Shown in pieces: positions 11,796-20,834 of a DNA stretch of 64,000 bases; positions within the stretch are counted from its first letter, which is position 1, and every line of letters starts with the position of its first letter. Below the pieces are notes generated by a model that worked only from the letters and a program-made list of their open reading frames with translations, made no database searches and had not been told where the DNA came from. The position numbers and the translations under genes are program-made. The stretch is from Chiayiivirga flava (GTDB taxonomy: Bacteria > Pseudomonadota > Gammaproteobacteria > Xanthomonadales > Xanthomonadaceae). The DNA lies in NCBI RefSeq assembly GCF_014202825.1, contig NZ_JACHHP010000004.1, positions 62,001 through 126,000 on the forward strand. The letters run 5' to 3'.

Positions 11796-12320
11796 ATGCA
11801 CTGCCCGTTCTGCCAGCACGACGACACCCGCGTCATCGACTCGCGCGAAAGCGATGACGGAACCACGATCCGTCGCCGGCGCGAGTGCCCGAAGTGTGCC
11901 GAGCGTTTCAACACCTTCGAGACCGCGGAACTGAAGCTGCCGGCCATCGTCAAGAACGACGGGCGCCGCGAGGCCTTCGACGAACGCAAGCTGCGCGTGA
12001 GCTTCGACCGCGCGCTGCAGAAGCGGCCCGTGTCCGAGGCCGACATCGACGCCGCCGTGCGTGCCGTGATCCACGCACTGCGCACCAGTGCCGAGCGCGA
12101 GATCCCGTCGCTGCGGGTGGGCGAATACGTGATGGTGGAGCTGCGCAAGCTCGATCAGGTGGCGTACGTGCGGTTTGCGTCGGTGTATCGCAGTTTCGAG
12201 GACGTGCAGGCCTTCCGCGAGGAGATCGAACGCCTCGAACGCGAATTGCCGGGGCTGGACAAGGTGCAGCTGCCGCTGCTCGCCGAGCCGGACGTCGCGG
12301 CACCGCCGCGCAGACGCTGA
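11796..12320 (+). CDS. nrdR: Transcriptional repressor NrdR
   Basis: Protein of 174 residues that senses ATP/dATP and represses ribonucleotide reductase genes. The N-terminal zinc ribbon has Cys3, Cys6, Cys31 and Cys34 (HCPFC and ECPKC). The ATP-cone follows ([20 protein letters not shown], residues about 47-130). Its ATG follows the hairpin-forming heptamer array by 7 bp, so no Shine-Dalgarno sequence other than the C/T-rich arm is present. Its stop overlaps the next start by 1 base (TGATG). The C-terminal tail ([15 protein letters not shown]) is slightly longer than in enterobacteria. Confidence 0.95.
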   Translation: MHCPFCQHDDTRVIDSRESDDGTTIRRRRECPKCAERFNTFETAELKLPAIVKNDGRREAFDERKLRVSFDRALQKRPVSEADIDAAVRAVIHALRTSAEREIPSLRVGEYVMVELRKLDQVAYVRFASVYRSFEDVQAFREEIERLERELPGLDKVQLPLLAEPDVAAPPRRR

Positions 12321-12823
12321 TGCGCCTTGCCTACCTGTCGGAGCATCCGGCGCTCGCGCCGGCGGTGGCCGCGGCGCAGTCGGCCGCGTTCGCGCACCAG
12401 CTGCCGGACTGGAGCCAGGCGCAGGCGCTGGCGGAACTGCGCACGCACACCGGCACGCGCACCATTCCGACCACACTGCTGGCGCTGGACGGCGAACGCT
12501 GGCTCGGCACGGTGAGCCTGCTCGAAAACGACCACGATCGCATCCGCGACTACTCGCCGTGGCTGGCGACCCTGGTGGTGCGCGACGACATGCGCGGACG
12601 CGGCATCGGCACGGCGCTGGTGCGCCGCTGCGTCGAGGACGCCCGCGCGCTCGGCATCGTGACGCTGTATCTCTACTGCGTGCTGTCGCTCGTGGACTAC
12701 TACGCACGGCTGGGCTGGACGGTGGTCGCACGCGTGCACGTGGTCGCCGTGGCGAGCGGCGACGACGTGTTCGTCATGGCCTTCGACTGCAGCGCGCAAC
12801 GCCACGGGATCGACCCCGCATGA
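12320..12823 (+). CDS. GNAT family N-acetyltransferase
   Basis: Protein of 167 residues, translationally coupled to nrdR and ribD (TGATG and ATGA overlaps). The acetyl-CoA binding motif A is clear: LATLVVRDDMRGRGIGTALVRRCVEDA (residues about 77-103), and motif B ends in YYARLGWTVV. A GNAT gene at this place between nrdR and ribD is a feature seen in Xanthomonadaceae riboflavin operons. The acceptor is unknown; whether it has any link to riboflavin metabolism cannot be told. Confidence 0.85.
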   Translation: MRLAYLSEHPALAPAVAAAQSAAFAHQLPDWSQAQALAELRTHTGTRTIPTTLLALDGERWLGTVSLLENDHDRIRDYSPWLATLVVRDDMRGRGIGTALVRRCVEDARALGIVTLYLYCVLSLVDYYARLGWTVVARVHVVAVASGDDVFVMAFDCSAQRHGIDPA

Positions 12824-13950
12824 CCGGATTCTCCGCCATCGACCACGCACACATGGCGCACGCGCTGCGTCTGGCCGAGCGCGGCGCCTACACCGCGCGG
12901 CCCAACCCGATGGTGGGCTGCGTGATCGCGCTCGGCGAGCAGCGCGTGGGAGAAGGGTTCCATGCCCGCGCCGGCGAGCCGCACGCGGAAGTGCACGCGC
13001 TGCGCATCGCAGGCGATCGCGCGCGCGGGGCGACGGCGTACGTCACCCTCGAACCGTGCGCGCATACCGGCCGCACGCCGCCGTGCACGCAAGCGCTGAT
13101 CGCGGCCGGCGTCGCGCGCGTGGTGGCGGCGGTGCGCGATCCGTTCCCGCAGGTGGACGGCAAGGGCCTGGACGCGCTGCGCGCAGCCGGCATCGACGTG
13201 GTGTCCGGGCTGATGGAGGCGCAGGCGCGCGCGCTCAATCGCGGCTTTTTCTCGCGCATCGAGCGCGGCCGGCCGTGGGTGCGGGTCAAGCTCGCGATGA
13301 GCCTGGACGGACGCACCGCGTTGCGCGACGGCACCTCGAAATGGATCAGCTCGGAGGCCGCACGCGCCGACGTGCAGCGCTGGCGCGCGCGCGCCGGTGC
13401 GCTGCTCACCGCTAGCGGCACCGTGCTTGCCGACGATCCGCATCTCACCGTGCGCCTGGGCGACGACACGCCGTTCGCGCCGCCGCTGCGCGTGGTACTC
13501 GACATCGGCCTTGCCACGCCGCTGGACAGCCATCTGCAGGACGGTCAGGCGCCGACGCTGTTCATCCACGCACCCGATGCCAAGGTGTCCGAACCCTGGC
13601 GTGCACGCGAACGTGCCTGGGTGCCGATGCAGGACGGCGGCCTCGATCTTGCCGCCACGCTGGCCGAACTGGCGCGACGCGAGATCAACGAGGTGCAGGT
13701 GGAAGCGGGCGCCACGCTCGCCGGCGCACTGCTGCGCGCGGGCCTTGTCGACGAATTGCTGCTCTACATCGCGCCGGTGTTGCTCGGCGAGTCGGGACGA
13801 CCGCTGTTCGGCGGCATCGACCCGGTGGCGATGGCGCAACGCCAGGGATTCATGGTGCTGGAACAGCGCCAGATCGGCCCCGACCTGCGCCTGCGGCTGC
13901 AGCCGCAGCCCTCTGCGGCGGCGCAAGGCGCGACGCCGGTCGTCTCGTGA
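12820..13950 (+). CDS. ribD: Riboflavin biosynthesis deaminase/reductase RibD
   Basis: Protein of 376 residues. The N-terminal deaminase domain (1-145) carries the zinc site HAEVHAL and [11 protein letters not shown]; the C-terminal reductase domain (about 150-365) starts at [17 protein letters not shown] and has the NADPH-binding [14 protein letters not shown]. It catalyses deamination of the pyrimidinone product of GTP cyclohydrolase II followed by reduction of the ribosyl side chain. Overlaps the GNAT gene by 4 bp; ribE starts 7 bp after its stop. Confidence 0.96.
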   Translation: MTGFSAIDHAHMAHALRLAERGAYTARPNPMVGCVIALGEQRVGEGFHARAGEPHAEVHALRIAGDRARGATAYVTLEPCAHTGRTPPCTQALIAAGVARVVAAVRDPFPQVDGKGLDALRAAGIDVVSGLMEAQARALNRGFFSRIERGRPWVRVKLAMSLDGRTALRDGTSKWISSEAARADVQRWRARAGALLTASGTVLADDPHLTVRLGDDTPFAPPLRVVLDIGLATPLDSHLQDGQAPTLFIHAPDAKVSEPWRARERAWVPMQDGGLDLAATLAELARREINEVQVEAGATLAGALLRAGLVDELLLYIAPVLLGESGRPLFGGIDPVAMAQRQGFMVLEQRQIGPDLRLRLQPQPSAAAQGATPVVS

Positions 13951-13957
13951 GGCCCGC

Positions 13958-14584
13958 ATGTTCACCGGGTTGATCGAAGCGGTCGGCGCGCTGCGCGTGC
14001 GCGAGCCACGCGACGGCGACCTGCGCCTGTGGATCGACGCGGGCTCCCTGCCGCGCGCCGATATCGCGCTGGGCGAAAGCATCGCGGTCTCGGGCGTCTG
14101 CCTGACCGTGGTCGCATTCGATGCCGACGGCTTCGCCGCGGACGTCTCGAACGAAACGCTCTCGCGCACCACGCTCGGCGCGCTGGCCGACGGCGCCGCG
14201 GTGAACCTCGAACGCGCGCTGTTGCCGACCACGCGTCTTGGCGGACACCTCGTCTCCGGCCACGTCGACGGCCTCGGCACCGTGTTGGCCATCGACGCGG
14301 ACGCGCGTTCGCTGCGCTGGCGCTTCGCCGTGCCGCGCGCGCTCGCGCGCTACATCGCGCAGAAGGGGTCGGTGGCGATCGACGGCGTCAGCCTCACCGT
14401 CAACCGGGTCGAGGACACCGCCGACGGCGCGACGTTCGAGGTCAATCTCGTGCCGCACACGATGGAACACACGGCGTTCGGTGCCGCGCGGGTCGGCACG
14501 CAGGTCAACATCGAAGTGGACCAGGTGGCGCGCTATGTCGAACGCCTGACTACCGCGGCCTCGTTCCCGCGTGCGCGGGAATGA
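13958..14584 (+). CDS. ribE: Riboflavin synthase alpha subunit
   Basis: Protein of 208 residues with two lumazine-binding domains in tandem. The first begins [10 protein letters not shown] and contains [12 protein letters not shown]; the second begins around [11 protein letters not shown] and contains [14 protein letters not shown]. The enzyme dismutates two 6,7-dimethyl-8-ribityllumazine molecules to riboflavin. Oddity: the last codons (SFPRARE, stop) are encoded by a TTCCCGC-GTGC-GCGGGAA stem of the REP-like family found elsewhere in the window, and the stop codon lies inside the element, so the tail is probably not ancestral. Confidence 0.95.
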   Translation: MFTGLIEAVGALRVREPRDGDLRLWIDAGSLPRADIALGESIAVSGVCLTVVAFDADGFAADVSNETLSRTTLGALADGAAVNLERALLPTTRLGGHLVSGHVDGLGTVLAIDADARSLRWRFAVPRALARYIAQKGSVAIDGVSLTVNRVEDTADGATFEVNLVPHTMEHTAFGAARVGTQVNIEVDQVARYVERLTTAASFPRARE

Positions 14585-14586
14585 CG
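14562..14586. repeat. REP-like hairpin (CGTTCCCGC...GCGGGAATGACG) forming the 3' end of ribE
   Basis: Stem TTCCCGC (14564-14570) and GCGGGAA (14575-14581) around a GTGC loop. The same consensus (CGTCATTCCCGCG-CGCGGGAATGACG) is found in full in the inverted pair at 33509-33614. It supplies the final residues and the TGA of ribE. Confidence 0.8.
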
Positions 14587-14660
14587 GCACCCAGAGTCCG
14601 CGCGTGTCCGGTCGCCCCGAGCACCACGACGTGCATCCGTACAACCCGGTGAGCTCTCCC

Positions 14661-15788
14661 ATGCCCTTCGCTTCCGTCCCCGAACTGCTCGAAGAAATCC
14701 GTGCCGGCCGCATGGTGGTCGTCGTCGACGACGAAGACCGCGAGAACGAAGGCGATCTCATCATGGCCGCGTGCAAGGTGCGGCCGGAAGACATCAACTT
14801 CATGGTCACGCACGCGCGCGGCCTGGTGTGCCTGTCGCTCACGCGCGAGCGCTGCGAGCAGCTGCGCCTGCCGCCGATGGTGAGCGACAACCGCTCGCAG
14901 TACCGGACCAATTTCACCGTCTCGATCGAGGCGGCCGAAGGCGTGACCACCGGCATTTCGGCCTACGACCGCGCCCACACCGTGCGCACCGCCGTGCAGC
15001 CGGATGCGCGGCCCGAGCACCTGCACCAGCCCGGGCACATCTTTCCGCTCGCGGCGCAACCCGGCGGCGTGCTCAGCCGTGCCGGCCATACCGAGGCGGC
15101 ATCGGATCTTGCCCTGCTTGCGGGCCTCGAGCCGGCCGGCGTGCTGGTGGAAATCCTCAATCCCGACGGCAGCATGGCGCGCCGGCCGCAGCTGGAAGTC
15201 TTCGCCCGGCAGCATGGACTGAAGATCGGTTCCATCGCCGATCTGATCCAGTACCGGCTGCAGACCGAAGCCACCATCCAGCGCGTCGACGCGCGCGACG
15301 TGGACACCGATCGCGGCCCGTTCCGCCTCGTCACCTGGCGCGACCGCCTCTCGCACGATCTGCACTTCGCGCTGGTGCACGGCGATCCGGCGCTGGCGGA
15401 CGAAACCCTGGTGCGGGTGCACGTGAAGAACCAGCTCAGCGACGTGCTGCATCTGGAACGTGCCGACCTCGGCATCTCGCTCGCGCACGCGCTCGACGCC
15501 GTTGCGCAAGCGCCGTGCGGCGTGGTGGTGGTGCTGGCGGCGCAGAACGAGGCCGACGACGTGCTCGCGCGCCTGCGCGGCGATGCCGACACCAGCGCCG
15601 CCGCGGGCCCCGCGCAGTGGCGGCGCAATGGCGTCGGCGCGCAGATCCTCGCCGACCTCGGCGCGCGCCGCCTGCGCGTGCTCGGCACGCCGCGGCGGCA
15701 GGTGGCGCTGGCCGGCTTCGGCCTGGAAGTGGTGGGTTACGTCGAGCCGGGTACACTGTCCGTCCTTTCCCGGTCGAGTGCCGCATGA
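14661..15788 (+). CDS. ribB: 3,4-dihydroxy-2-butanone 4-phosphate synthase fused to a degenerate GTP cyclohydrolase II (RibBX type)
   Basis: Protein of 375 residues, ATG 14661. Residues 1-200 are a complete DHBP synthase: [19 protein letters not shown] (acidic metal site), [26 protein letters not shown] and [14 protein letters not shown]. Residues about 210-375 have the length and secondary pattern of GTP cyclohydrolase II ([31 protein letters not shown], ending [12 protein letters not shown]), but the zinc cysteines and the RCDCG-type motif are absent ([15 protein letters not shown] in their place), so it cannot make the first intermediate from GTP. This matches RibBX proteins. A separate ribA must exist elsewhere. 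Overlaps ribH by 4 bp (ATGA). Confidence 0.9.
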   Translation: MPFASVPELLEEIRAGRMVVVVDDEDRENEGDLIMAACKVRPEDINFMVTHARGLVCLSLTRERCEQLRLPPMVSDNRSQYRTNFTVSIEAAEGVTTGISAYDRAHTVRTAVQPDARPEHLHQPGHIFPLAAQPGGVLSRAGHTEAASDLALLAGLEPAGVLVEILNPDGSMARRPQLEVFARQHGLKIGSIADLIQYRLQTEATIQRVDARDVDTDRGPFRLVTWRDRLSHDLHFALVHGDPALADETLVRVHVKNQLSDVLHLERADLGISLAHALDAVAQAPCGVVVVLAAQNEADDVLARLRGDADTSAAAGPAQWRRNGVGAQILADLGARRLRVLGTPRRQVALAGFGLEVVGYVEPGTLSVLSRSSAA

Positions 15789-16252
15789 GCCGATACGAGG
15801 GCGAAATCCGCGTACGCGCGGGCGCGCGATTCGCGATCGTCGCCAGCCGCTGGAACCCGCGCATCGTCGATGCGCTGGTGGACGGGGCGCGCACCACGCT
15901 TGCGGCCAACGGCATCGGCGCCGACGCGATCGACCTCGTGCGCGTGCCCGGCGCGTGGGAAATCCCGCTCGCGGCCAGGCGCATCGCACGGCAGGGCAGG
16001 CACGCGGCCATCGTCGCGCTCGGCTGCGTGGTGCGCGGCGACACGCGGCACTACGAGCAGGTGGCCGACGGCTGCGCGGACGGCCTGATGCGCGTGGCGC
16101 TGGAGCACGAGGTGCCGGTGGCCAACGGCGTGCTGGCCGTGGAGGCGCACGAGGACGCCGTCGCCCGCGCCGGCGGCGCGCACGGCAACAAGGGCGAGGA
16201 GGCGGCGCTGGCCGCGATCGAAATGGCGGATCTGCTGGAGCAACTGGCATGA
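15785..16252 (+). CDS. ribH: 6,7-dimethyl-8-ribityllumazine synthase
   Basis: Protein of 155 residues, the usual size. [10 protein letters not shown] (substrate aromatic site near the N-terminus), [31 protein letters not shown] (phosphate and catalytic histidine region) and the closing [16 protein letters not shown] are all present. It condenses the products of RibD and RibB. Overlaps ribB and nusB by 4 bp each, showing tight translational coupling. Confidence 0.96.
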   Translation: MSRYEGEIRVRAGARFAIVASRWNPRIVDALVDGARTTLAANGIGADAIDLVRVPGAWEIPLAARRIARQGRHAAIVALGCVVRGDTRHYEQVADGCADGLMRVALEHEVPVANGVLAVEAHEDAVARAGGAHGNKGEEAALAAIEMADLLEQLA

Positions 16253-16722
16253 GCGGCAACGAACACCGGCGTCCGCGCCCCGACGGTGTGGACCCCCAGG
16301 CACGCTCGCGCGCGCGCCGCCGCGCGCTGCAGGCGATCTACGCGTGGCAACTGTCCGGGCAGACCATCGAGCAGGTGATCGAGCAGTTCCGTGCCGAGCA
16401 GGACATGGAAGTGGCCGACCTCGAGTACTTCGAGGACATCGTGCGCGGCATCGACCGCCACCTCGACCAGCTCGACGGCGAGCTGCGCGCGTTCCTCGAC
16501 CGCGAGATCGCGCAGGTCGATCCGATCGAGCGCGGCGTGCTGCGCATCGCGGCCTACGAATTGCTGCACCGGCCGGACGTGCCGTACCGCGTCGTCATCA
16601 ACGAGGCGATCGAAACCACCAAGCGCTTCGGCGCCGACCACGGGCACACCTACGTCAACGGCGTGCTGGACAAGGCGGCGGCCACGTGGCGTGCGGCAGA
16701 GGCTTCGGCGCGTCGCGGTTGA
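16249..16722 (+). CDS. nusB: Transcription antitermination protein NusB
   Basis: Protein of 157 residues, all helical: [16 protein letters not shown] at the N-terminus, [50 protein letters not shown] and [12 protein letters not shown] at the end are hallmark segments. NusB pairs with NusE on boxA RNA in rRNA antitermination. ribH-nusB-thiL is a widely conserved order. Confidence 0.96.
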   Translation: MSGNEHRRPRPDGVDPQARSRARRRALQAIYAWQLSGQTIEQVIEQFRAEQDMEVADLEYFEDIVRGIDRHLDQLDGELRAFLDREIAQVDPIERGVLRIAAYELLHRPDVPYRVVINEAIETTKRFGADHGHTYVNGVLDKAAATWRAAEASARRG

Positions 16723-16793
16723 GCCAGGCCGTTGCGCGCCGGTGTACATGGCACGGGTCCAGCCATTCCGCAGCGAGCCTTCGACGACGGCTT

Positions 16794-16989
16794 CCTTCTC
16801 CCGTCGGGAGAAGGTGGCCCGGCAGGGCCGGATGAGGGCGCCACGGTCGGGCTCACATCGAGCGAGCCAACGGCGACGTGTGTGTTGTGGCGCCGTGATT
16901 GCCCGCTTGAATCTGCCCGCCGATGCACGGTCGCCTGACGTGACTCGCCCTCATCCGCCTGCCGGCACCTTCTCCCGCAGGGAGAAGGA
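16794..16989. repeat. Long inverted repeat between nusB and thiL (CCTTCTCCC...GGATGAGGG family)
   Basis: The 396 bp gap between nusB and thiL contains no gene. It holds two inverted copies of about 45 bp: 16794-16840 (stem CTTCTCCCG-TCGGGAGAAG followed by GGCCCGGCAGGGCCGGATGAGGGCG) and 16946-16989, its reverse complement (CGCCCTCATCCGCC...CTTCTCCCGCAGGGAGAAG). Each arm also has its own small hairpin. The same family recurs at 46712-46932 and, inside a coding region, near 54183-54390. Confidence 0.85.
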
Positions 16990-17118
16990 ATGCAGCGACG
17001 TGATACCCGGAGTTTCGGGCTGGCATGCATTGTTGGGCGCGCGTCGATCGTGCGGACGCAGCAGCGTGCAGCAGCAGCGGCGCCCATCCGACGCAACGGG
17101 TCCGCAGGCGTGGCGCCC

Positions 17119-18105
17119 ATGATGGAATTCGACCTGATCGACCGCATCCGCGCACGCGTCGTGCGTCGCGGCGACGTGCGCCTGGGCATCGGCGACGACG
17201 CCGCGCTGCTGGTGCCGCATGCCACCGAGCGCCTCGTCGCCGCATGCGACACGATGAACGTCGGCGTGCACTTTCCGCCCGACACCGCGCCCGCCGACAT
17301 CGGCTGGAAGGCACTCGCGGTGAACCTGTCCGACCTCGCGGCAATGGGCGCGACGCCGGCGTGGGCGCTGCTATCGCTGTCGCTGCCGCAGCCGGACGCG
17401 GCCTGGCTCGACGCCTTCCTCGACGGGTTTTCCGAACTCGCGGCGCGGCACGATGTCGCCCTGGTCGGCGGCGACACCACCCGCGGCGCTCTGTCGATCT
17501 GCGTGACCGCGCTCGGCTTCGTGCCGCACGCCCAGGCGCTCAAGCGCGCGAATGCGCATCCGGGCGACATCGTCTGCGTCACCGGCACCCTCGGCGATGC
17601 CGCGGCGGGGCTGCAGCGCTGGGAACATCCCGCACCGGACGCAGGCGCGTCGGCCGATGCCGAAGCACACGCCTTCCTGCGCCGGCGCCTTGCACGGCCC
17701 ACGCCGCGCGTCGCCGCCGCCGCAATCTTGCGCGGCCGCGCGCGCGCCTGCATCGACGTCTCCGACGGTCTCGTCGCCGACCTCGGCCACGTCGCGCGCG
17801 CCAGTGCCGTGGCGATCGACATCGACGCCGCCGCGCTGCCGGCGTCGAACGCATTGCGTCGCCTTGCGGACGCCGCCGGCCGTCTGCCGCTGCAGGCGGC
17901 CGGCGGCGACGACTACGAACTGGCCTTCACCGTGGCGCAGATCGACTGCGACGCGCTGCTCGCGGACCTGATCGCCTCCGGCACGCCCGCCACGCGCATC
18001 GGGCGCGTGCGCGACGGCGACGGCGTGGCGTTGCTCGATCCCGCCGGCAACCCGCTGCCCGTGCCGCGCGGTTGGCGGCACTTCGCCGAGTCGGCGGCGA
18101 CCTGA
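17119..18105 (+). CDS. thiL: Thiamine-monophosphate kinase
   Basis: Protein of 328 residues; ATG 17119 is followed directly by a second ATG. N-terminal FDLIDRI and LGIGDDAALL (ATP/Mg site), CDTMNVGVHFPP, WKALAVNLSDLAAMGATPAW and GGDTTRG are the family motifs; CIDVSDGLVADLGH (about residue 214) and AGGDDYELAF complete the active site. It phosphorylates thiamine monophosphate to the diphosphate. No standard Shine-Dalgarno lies at the usual distance. It is separated from nusB by the repeat pair, so it may have a promoter of its own. Confidence 0.95.
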   Translation: MMEFDLIDRIRARVVRRGDVRLGIGDDAALLVPHATERLVAACDTMNVGVHFPPDTAPADIGWKALAVNLSDLAAMGATPAWALLSLSLPQPDAAWLDAFLDGFSELAARHDVALVGGDTTRGALSICVTALGFVPHAQALKRANAHPGDIVCVTGTLGDAAAGLQRWEHPAPDAGASADAEAHAFLRRRLARPTPRVAAAAILRGRARACIDVSDGLVADLGHVARASAVAIDIDAAALPASNALRRLADAAGRLPLQAAGGDDYELAFTVAQIDCDALLADLIASGTPATRIGRVRDGDGVALLDPAGNPLPVPRGWRHFAESAAT

Positions 18106-18207
18106 GCGTCCGCTCCTGACGCGGCGCGCGGTCGCACGTATCGACCGAGAGGGCACACGTGCGGACAACGGCAGCGGCAAGCGCCGGCATGCGCGATCGA
18201 CACCACG

Positions 18208-18660
18208 TCACGGATCGGGATCCGGCACCAGCAAATCGGCTGCGTCGTCGCTGCCACCGAGCCTGCCGTCCGATCCGAGCGTGAACAGCGTGTAGTCGGG
18301 CGACGCGCTCAACGCGCGCGCGTTCAACACCCGGTAGTACAGCGGTTCGCCCCACGGGTCGCGCAGCTCGCTCGGTCTCGAATACGGTCCGAGCCCCGCG
18401 TTCCCGGGCAGAGTGAGTTCGTGCAGCGTCGACGGCAGGCGACCCGTGTCGAGCCGGAATTGTTCGATCTTTCCTTCCAGCGACGCCAGTTGCGCGCGCG
18501 CCATGTGCACGCGACGGAGGCTGCAGGCGGAGCCGAACACCGCGATGAACAGAGCACTTGCGACAGCAAGCAGCACGACACCGATCAGCCCGGCGGCAAG
18601 CCAGCGAAGCGTGCGTTTCCAGCGTGTCGGGGGTGGAGACGTTGGTGTCGATGTCGACAA
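18208..18660 (-). CDS. GspG-like type II secretion pseudopilin-related protein
   Basis: Protein of 150 residues: cytoplasmic basic N-terminus, one membrane segment (about residues 18-42), then a helix (MARAQLASLEGKIEQFRLDTGRLPSTLHELT) and the GspG-type C-terminal fold (GPYSRPSELRDPWGEPLYYRV ... FTLGSDGRLGGSDDAADLL). The last aspartate-rich loop corresponds to the calcium-binding loop of major pseudopilins. The prepilin peptidase motif (Gly-Phe-Thr-Leu-Leu-Glu) is missing and no secretion genes are nearby, so this is an orphan anchored protein of unknown role. Confidence 0.75.
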   Translation of the reverse strand: MSTSTPTSPPPTRWKRTLRWLAAGLIGVVLLAVASALFIAVFGSACSLRRVHMARAQLASLEGKIEQFRLDTGRLPSTLHELTLPGNAGLGPYSRPSELRDPWGEPLYYRVLNARALSASPDYTLFTLGSDGRLGGSDDAADLLVPDPDP

Positions 18661-18793
18661 AGCCTCTCTCCGATGTCGCCGATATGCGGCGTGGGTCGGA
18701 CCTTGGAGGCGTCAGGAAGTTCGCCGGTGCGCGCCAGCCGCCGGCTGCCGCAGACAGCGCGGCGGATCCCGCTCTGCCCACGCACGCAGCACG

Positions 18794-19390
18794 CTACAGC
18801 AGCGCCGCCACCTGCTGCCGCAGCTCGGGCACAAGCTCCGCCTCGAACCATGGATTCATCTTGAACCAGAGCTGGTTGCGCGGGCTCGGGTGCGGCAGCG
18901 GGAGGGCGTGCGGCAGGTAGTCGCGCCAGGCACGCACGGTGTCGGTGAGGGTGGTCTTGCGGCGCTGGCGGAGAAAGAACACCTGTGCGTAGTGGCCGAT
19001 GACCAGAGTCAGTCCGACCCGCGGCAGCAGCGGCAGCAAGTGCGGGTGCCAGGTCTGCGCGCACTCGGGGCGCGGCGGCAGGTCGCCGGATTCGCCCTTG
19101 CCGGGAAAGCAGAAGCCCATCGGCACGATGGCGATGCGGCTGTCGTCGTAGAACACCTCGCGTTCAAGACCCAGCCACTGGCGAAGGCGGATGCCGCTGG
19201 CATCGTTCCACGGAACGCCCGATTCGTGCGCGCGGGCCCCCGGCGCCTGGCCGGCGATGAGCAGACGCGCGGAGGCGCCGGCACGCAGCAGCGGGCGCGG
19301 TTCGAAGGGCAGGTGCGCCGCGCACAGGCGGCAGGCGCGCACGGACGCGAGCAGGGTGTCGAGCGGTGCAGTTGACGCGTCGCCGGGCAT
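18794..19390 (-). CDS. Uracil-DNA glycosylase family protein
   Basis: Protein of 198 residues. Motif 1 of the UDG superfamily is LLIAGQAPGARAHESGVPWNDASG (about residues 43-66) and motif 2 is HPSPRNQLW near residue 167, with VLV-type strands between (IAIVPMGFCFPG, LTLVIGHYAQ). Two N-terminal cysteines (RACRLCAAH) resemble half of an iron-sulfur ligand set but the other two are not obvious. The family excises damaged bases or has unknown substrates in this subgroup. It stands alone between an orphan pseudopilin and the aldolase gene. Confidence 0.82.
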   Translation of the reverse strand: MPGDASTAPLDTLLASVRACRLCAAHLPFEPRPLLRAGASARLLIAGQAPGARAHESGVPWNDASGIRLRQWLGLEREVFYDDSRIAIVPMGFCFPGKGESGDLPPRPECAQTWHPHLLPLLPRVGLTLVIGHYAQVFFLRQRRKTTLTDTVRAWRDYLPHALPLPHPSPRNQLWFKMNPWFEAELVPELRQQVAALL

Positions 19391-19591
19391 GCGTTGTGGA
19401 AGCTGGAAGGCTGGCCGCAGCCTACGTGAACCGGGCGCGTGCCGTCACGCGTGCGGCGGCGGATCGGCGCAGCGGTGCGCCGCCGTCGCCGGCGGCCTTG
19501 CACGAGTGCGGTCACGTCCTGCGGATGCCGGTGGTCGCGAGCACGCAGGCGCGACGCCATGCAGGCGTCGGTCGCCCGTGCCGGGAACCGC

Positions 19592-19597
19592 TATAAT
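19592..19597 (+). promoter_or_regulatory. Probable -10 box of the fructose-bisphosphate aldolase promoter
   Basis: Perfect TATAAT in an otherwise very GC-rich stretch, 84 bp upstream of the aldolase ATG. No good -35 is seen at 16-18 bp (sequences CGGTCG/TCGGTC), so it may need an activator. The remaining 19391-19591 region shows nothing else. Confidence 0.55.
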
Positions 19598-19681
19598 TGC
19601 AGACCCCTCGTCCCGCGCCCGATCGCGGCGACGTGATTTCCGTGTCGCCACATCCCGCGTCGTCCCCATCCGGAGCACTGC

Positions 19682-20686
19682 ATGAGCATCGATCAACTCG
19701 AAGAAATCGCCCAGGCCATGATGGCCCCGGGCAAGGGCATCATCGCGATCGACGAATCCAACACCACCTGCAAGAAGCGCTTCGACGGCGTCGGCATCGA
19801 GAGCACGGAAGAGAATCGCCGCGCCTACCGCGAAATGCTGCTGACCACGCCGAAGCTGAGCGACCACATCTCCGGCGCCATCCTGTACGACGAAACCCTG
19901 CGCCAGAGCACCAAGGCCGGCGTGCCGTTCACCAGGGTGATGATGGACGCCGGCATCCTGCCGGGCATCAAGGTCGACAAAGGCCCGGTGCCGCTCGCGG
20001 GGTTCCCGGGCGATGTCGTCACCGAAGGCCTCGACGGCCTGCGCGATCGCCTCAAGGAATACGCCAGGCTCGGGGCCAAGTTCGCCAAGTGGCGTGCCGT
20101 GATCGCGATCAGCGACGAGAGCCCGAGCGGCACCTGCATCGAAGCCAACTGCCACGCGCTCGCGCGTTACGCCGCGCTGTGCCAGGAAGCGGGCATCGTG
20201 CCGATGGTGGAGCCGGAAGTCCTCATCGACGGCAGCCACGACATCGACATCTGCTATGAGGTCACCGAAGCCACGCTGCGTTCGCTGTTCGGCGCGCTGT
20301 ACGAGCACAACGTCCTGCTCGAAGGCACCATCCTCAAGGCCAGCATGGTGCTGTCGGGCAAGGACTGCCCCGAGCAGGCCGACGTCGAGGAGGTGGCCGA
20401 GGCCACGCTGCGCTGCCTGAAGTCCACCGTGCCGGCAACGCTGCCGGGCATCGTGTTCCTGTCCGGCGGCCAGAGCGACGAGCAGGCCACCGCGCATCTC
20501 AACGCGATGAACCAGATGGGCTCCAAGCCCTGGCCGCTGTCGTTCTCGTACGGTCGCGCGATGCAGACCGCGGCGCTGCAGATCTGGTCCAGGGACATGG
20601 CCGGCAACGTCGCCAAGGCGCAGCAGACCGTGTACGCCCGCGCCCGGGACAACGGCCTCGCGGCGCTGGGGCAGTGGAAGAAATGA
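19682..20686 (+). CDS. fda: Class I fructose-bisphosphate aldolase
   Basis: Protein of 334 residues of the Schiff-base type like animal aldolases, not the zinc class II enzyme. GKGIIAIDESNTTCKKRF near the N-terminus, LYDETLRQST, the E-x-E pair VEPEVLIDG (about 176-184) and LLEGTILK with the Schiff-base lysine at 219 are all present, as is FLSGGQSDEQAT. It splits fructose 1,6-bisphosphate in glycolysis/gluconeogenesis. Single-gene transcript: promoter box upstream and a strong hairpin downstream. This aldolase type is the usual one in Xanthomonadaceae. Confidence 0.95.
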   Translation: MSIDQLEEIAQAMMAPGKGIIAIDESNTTCKKRFDGVGIESTEENRRAYREMLLTTPKLSDHISGAILYDETLRQSTKAGVPFTRVMMDAGILPGIKVDKGPVPLAGFPGDVVTEGLDGLRDRLKEYARLGAKFAKWRAVIAISDESPSGTCIEANCHALARYAALCQEAGIVPMVEPEVLIDGSHDIDICYEVTEATLRSLFGALYEHNVLLEGTILKASMVLSGKDCPEQADVEEVAEATLRCLKSTVPATLPGIVFLSGGQSDEQATAHLNAMNQMGSKPWPLSFSYGRAMQTAALQIWSRDMAGNVAKAQQTVYARARDNGLAALGQWKK

Positions 20687-20710
20687 TCCGCGCCGATCCA
20701 GCGTGACGAC

Positions 20711-20744
20711 CGACAACGCCGGCCTCGTGCCGGCGTTGTCGTTT
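20711..20744 (+). terminator. Rho-independent-type terminator after the aldolase gene
   Basis: Perfect 13-bp stem CGACAACGCCGGC / GCCGGCGTTGTCG around a CTCGT loop, followed by a short T-run (TTTG), 24 bp after the stop codon. Confidence 0.8.
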
Positions 20745-20792
20745 GTGCGGCATGCAACTCCGAACGCCACCTGAGCGGCGCCGGATCGCCGC

Positions 20793-20834
20793 TTGCAAAT
20801 AGATGCCTAGGACATGATAATTCCGTTTATCATG
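20793..20834 (+). promoter_or_regulatory. Promoter with overlapping palindromic operator for marR-emrAB
   Basis: TTGCAA (20793-20798), 17 bp, GATAAT (20816-20821) make a good sigma-70 promoter. An inverted repeat CATGATAA (20813-20820) - 6 bp - TTATCATG (20827-20834) covers the -10 box and the predicted transcription start, a classic place for a MarR-type repressor to bind. The right arm contains the ATG at 20832, so the transcript would begin a few bases before, or at, the start codon. Confidence 0.75.

Noticed and set aside
20814-20831. ATG 20814 as start of the MarR regulator
   Set aside because: It lies within the left operator arm just before the -10 hexamer, upstream of the predicted transcription start, so it would not be on the message.
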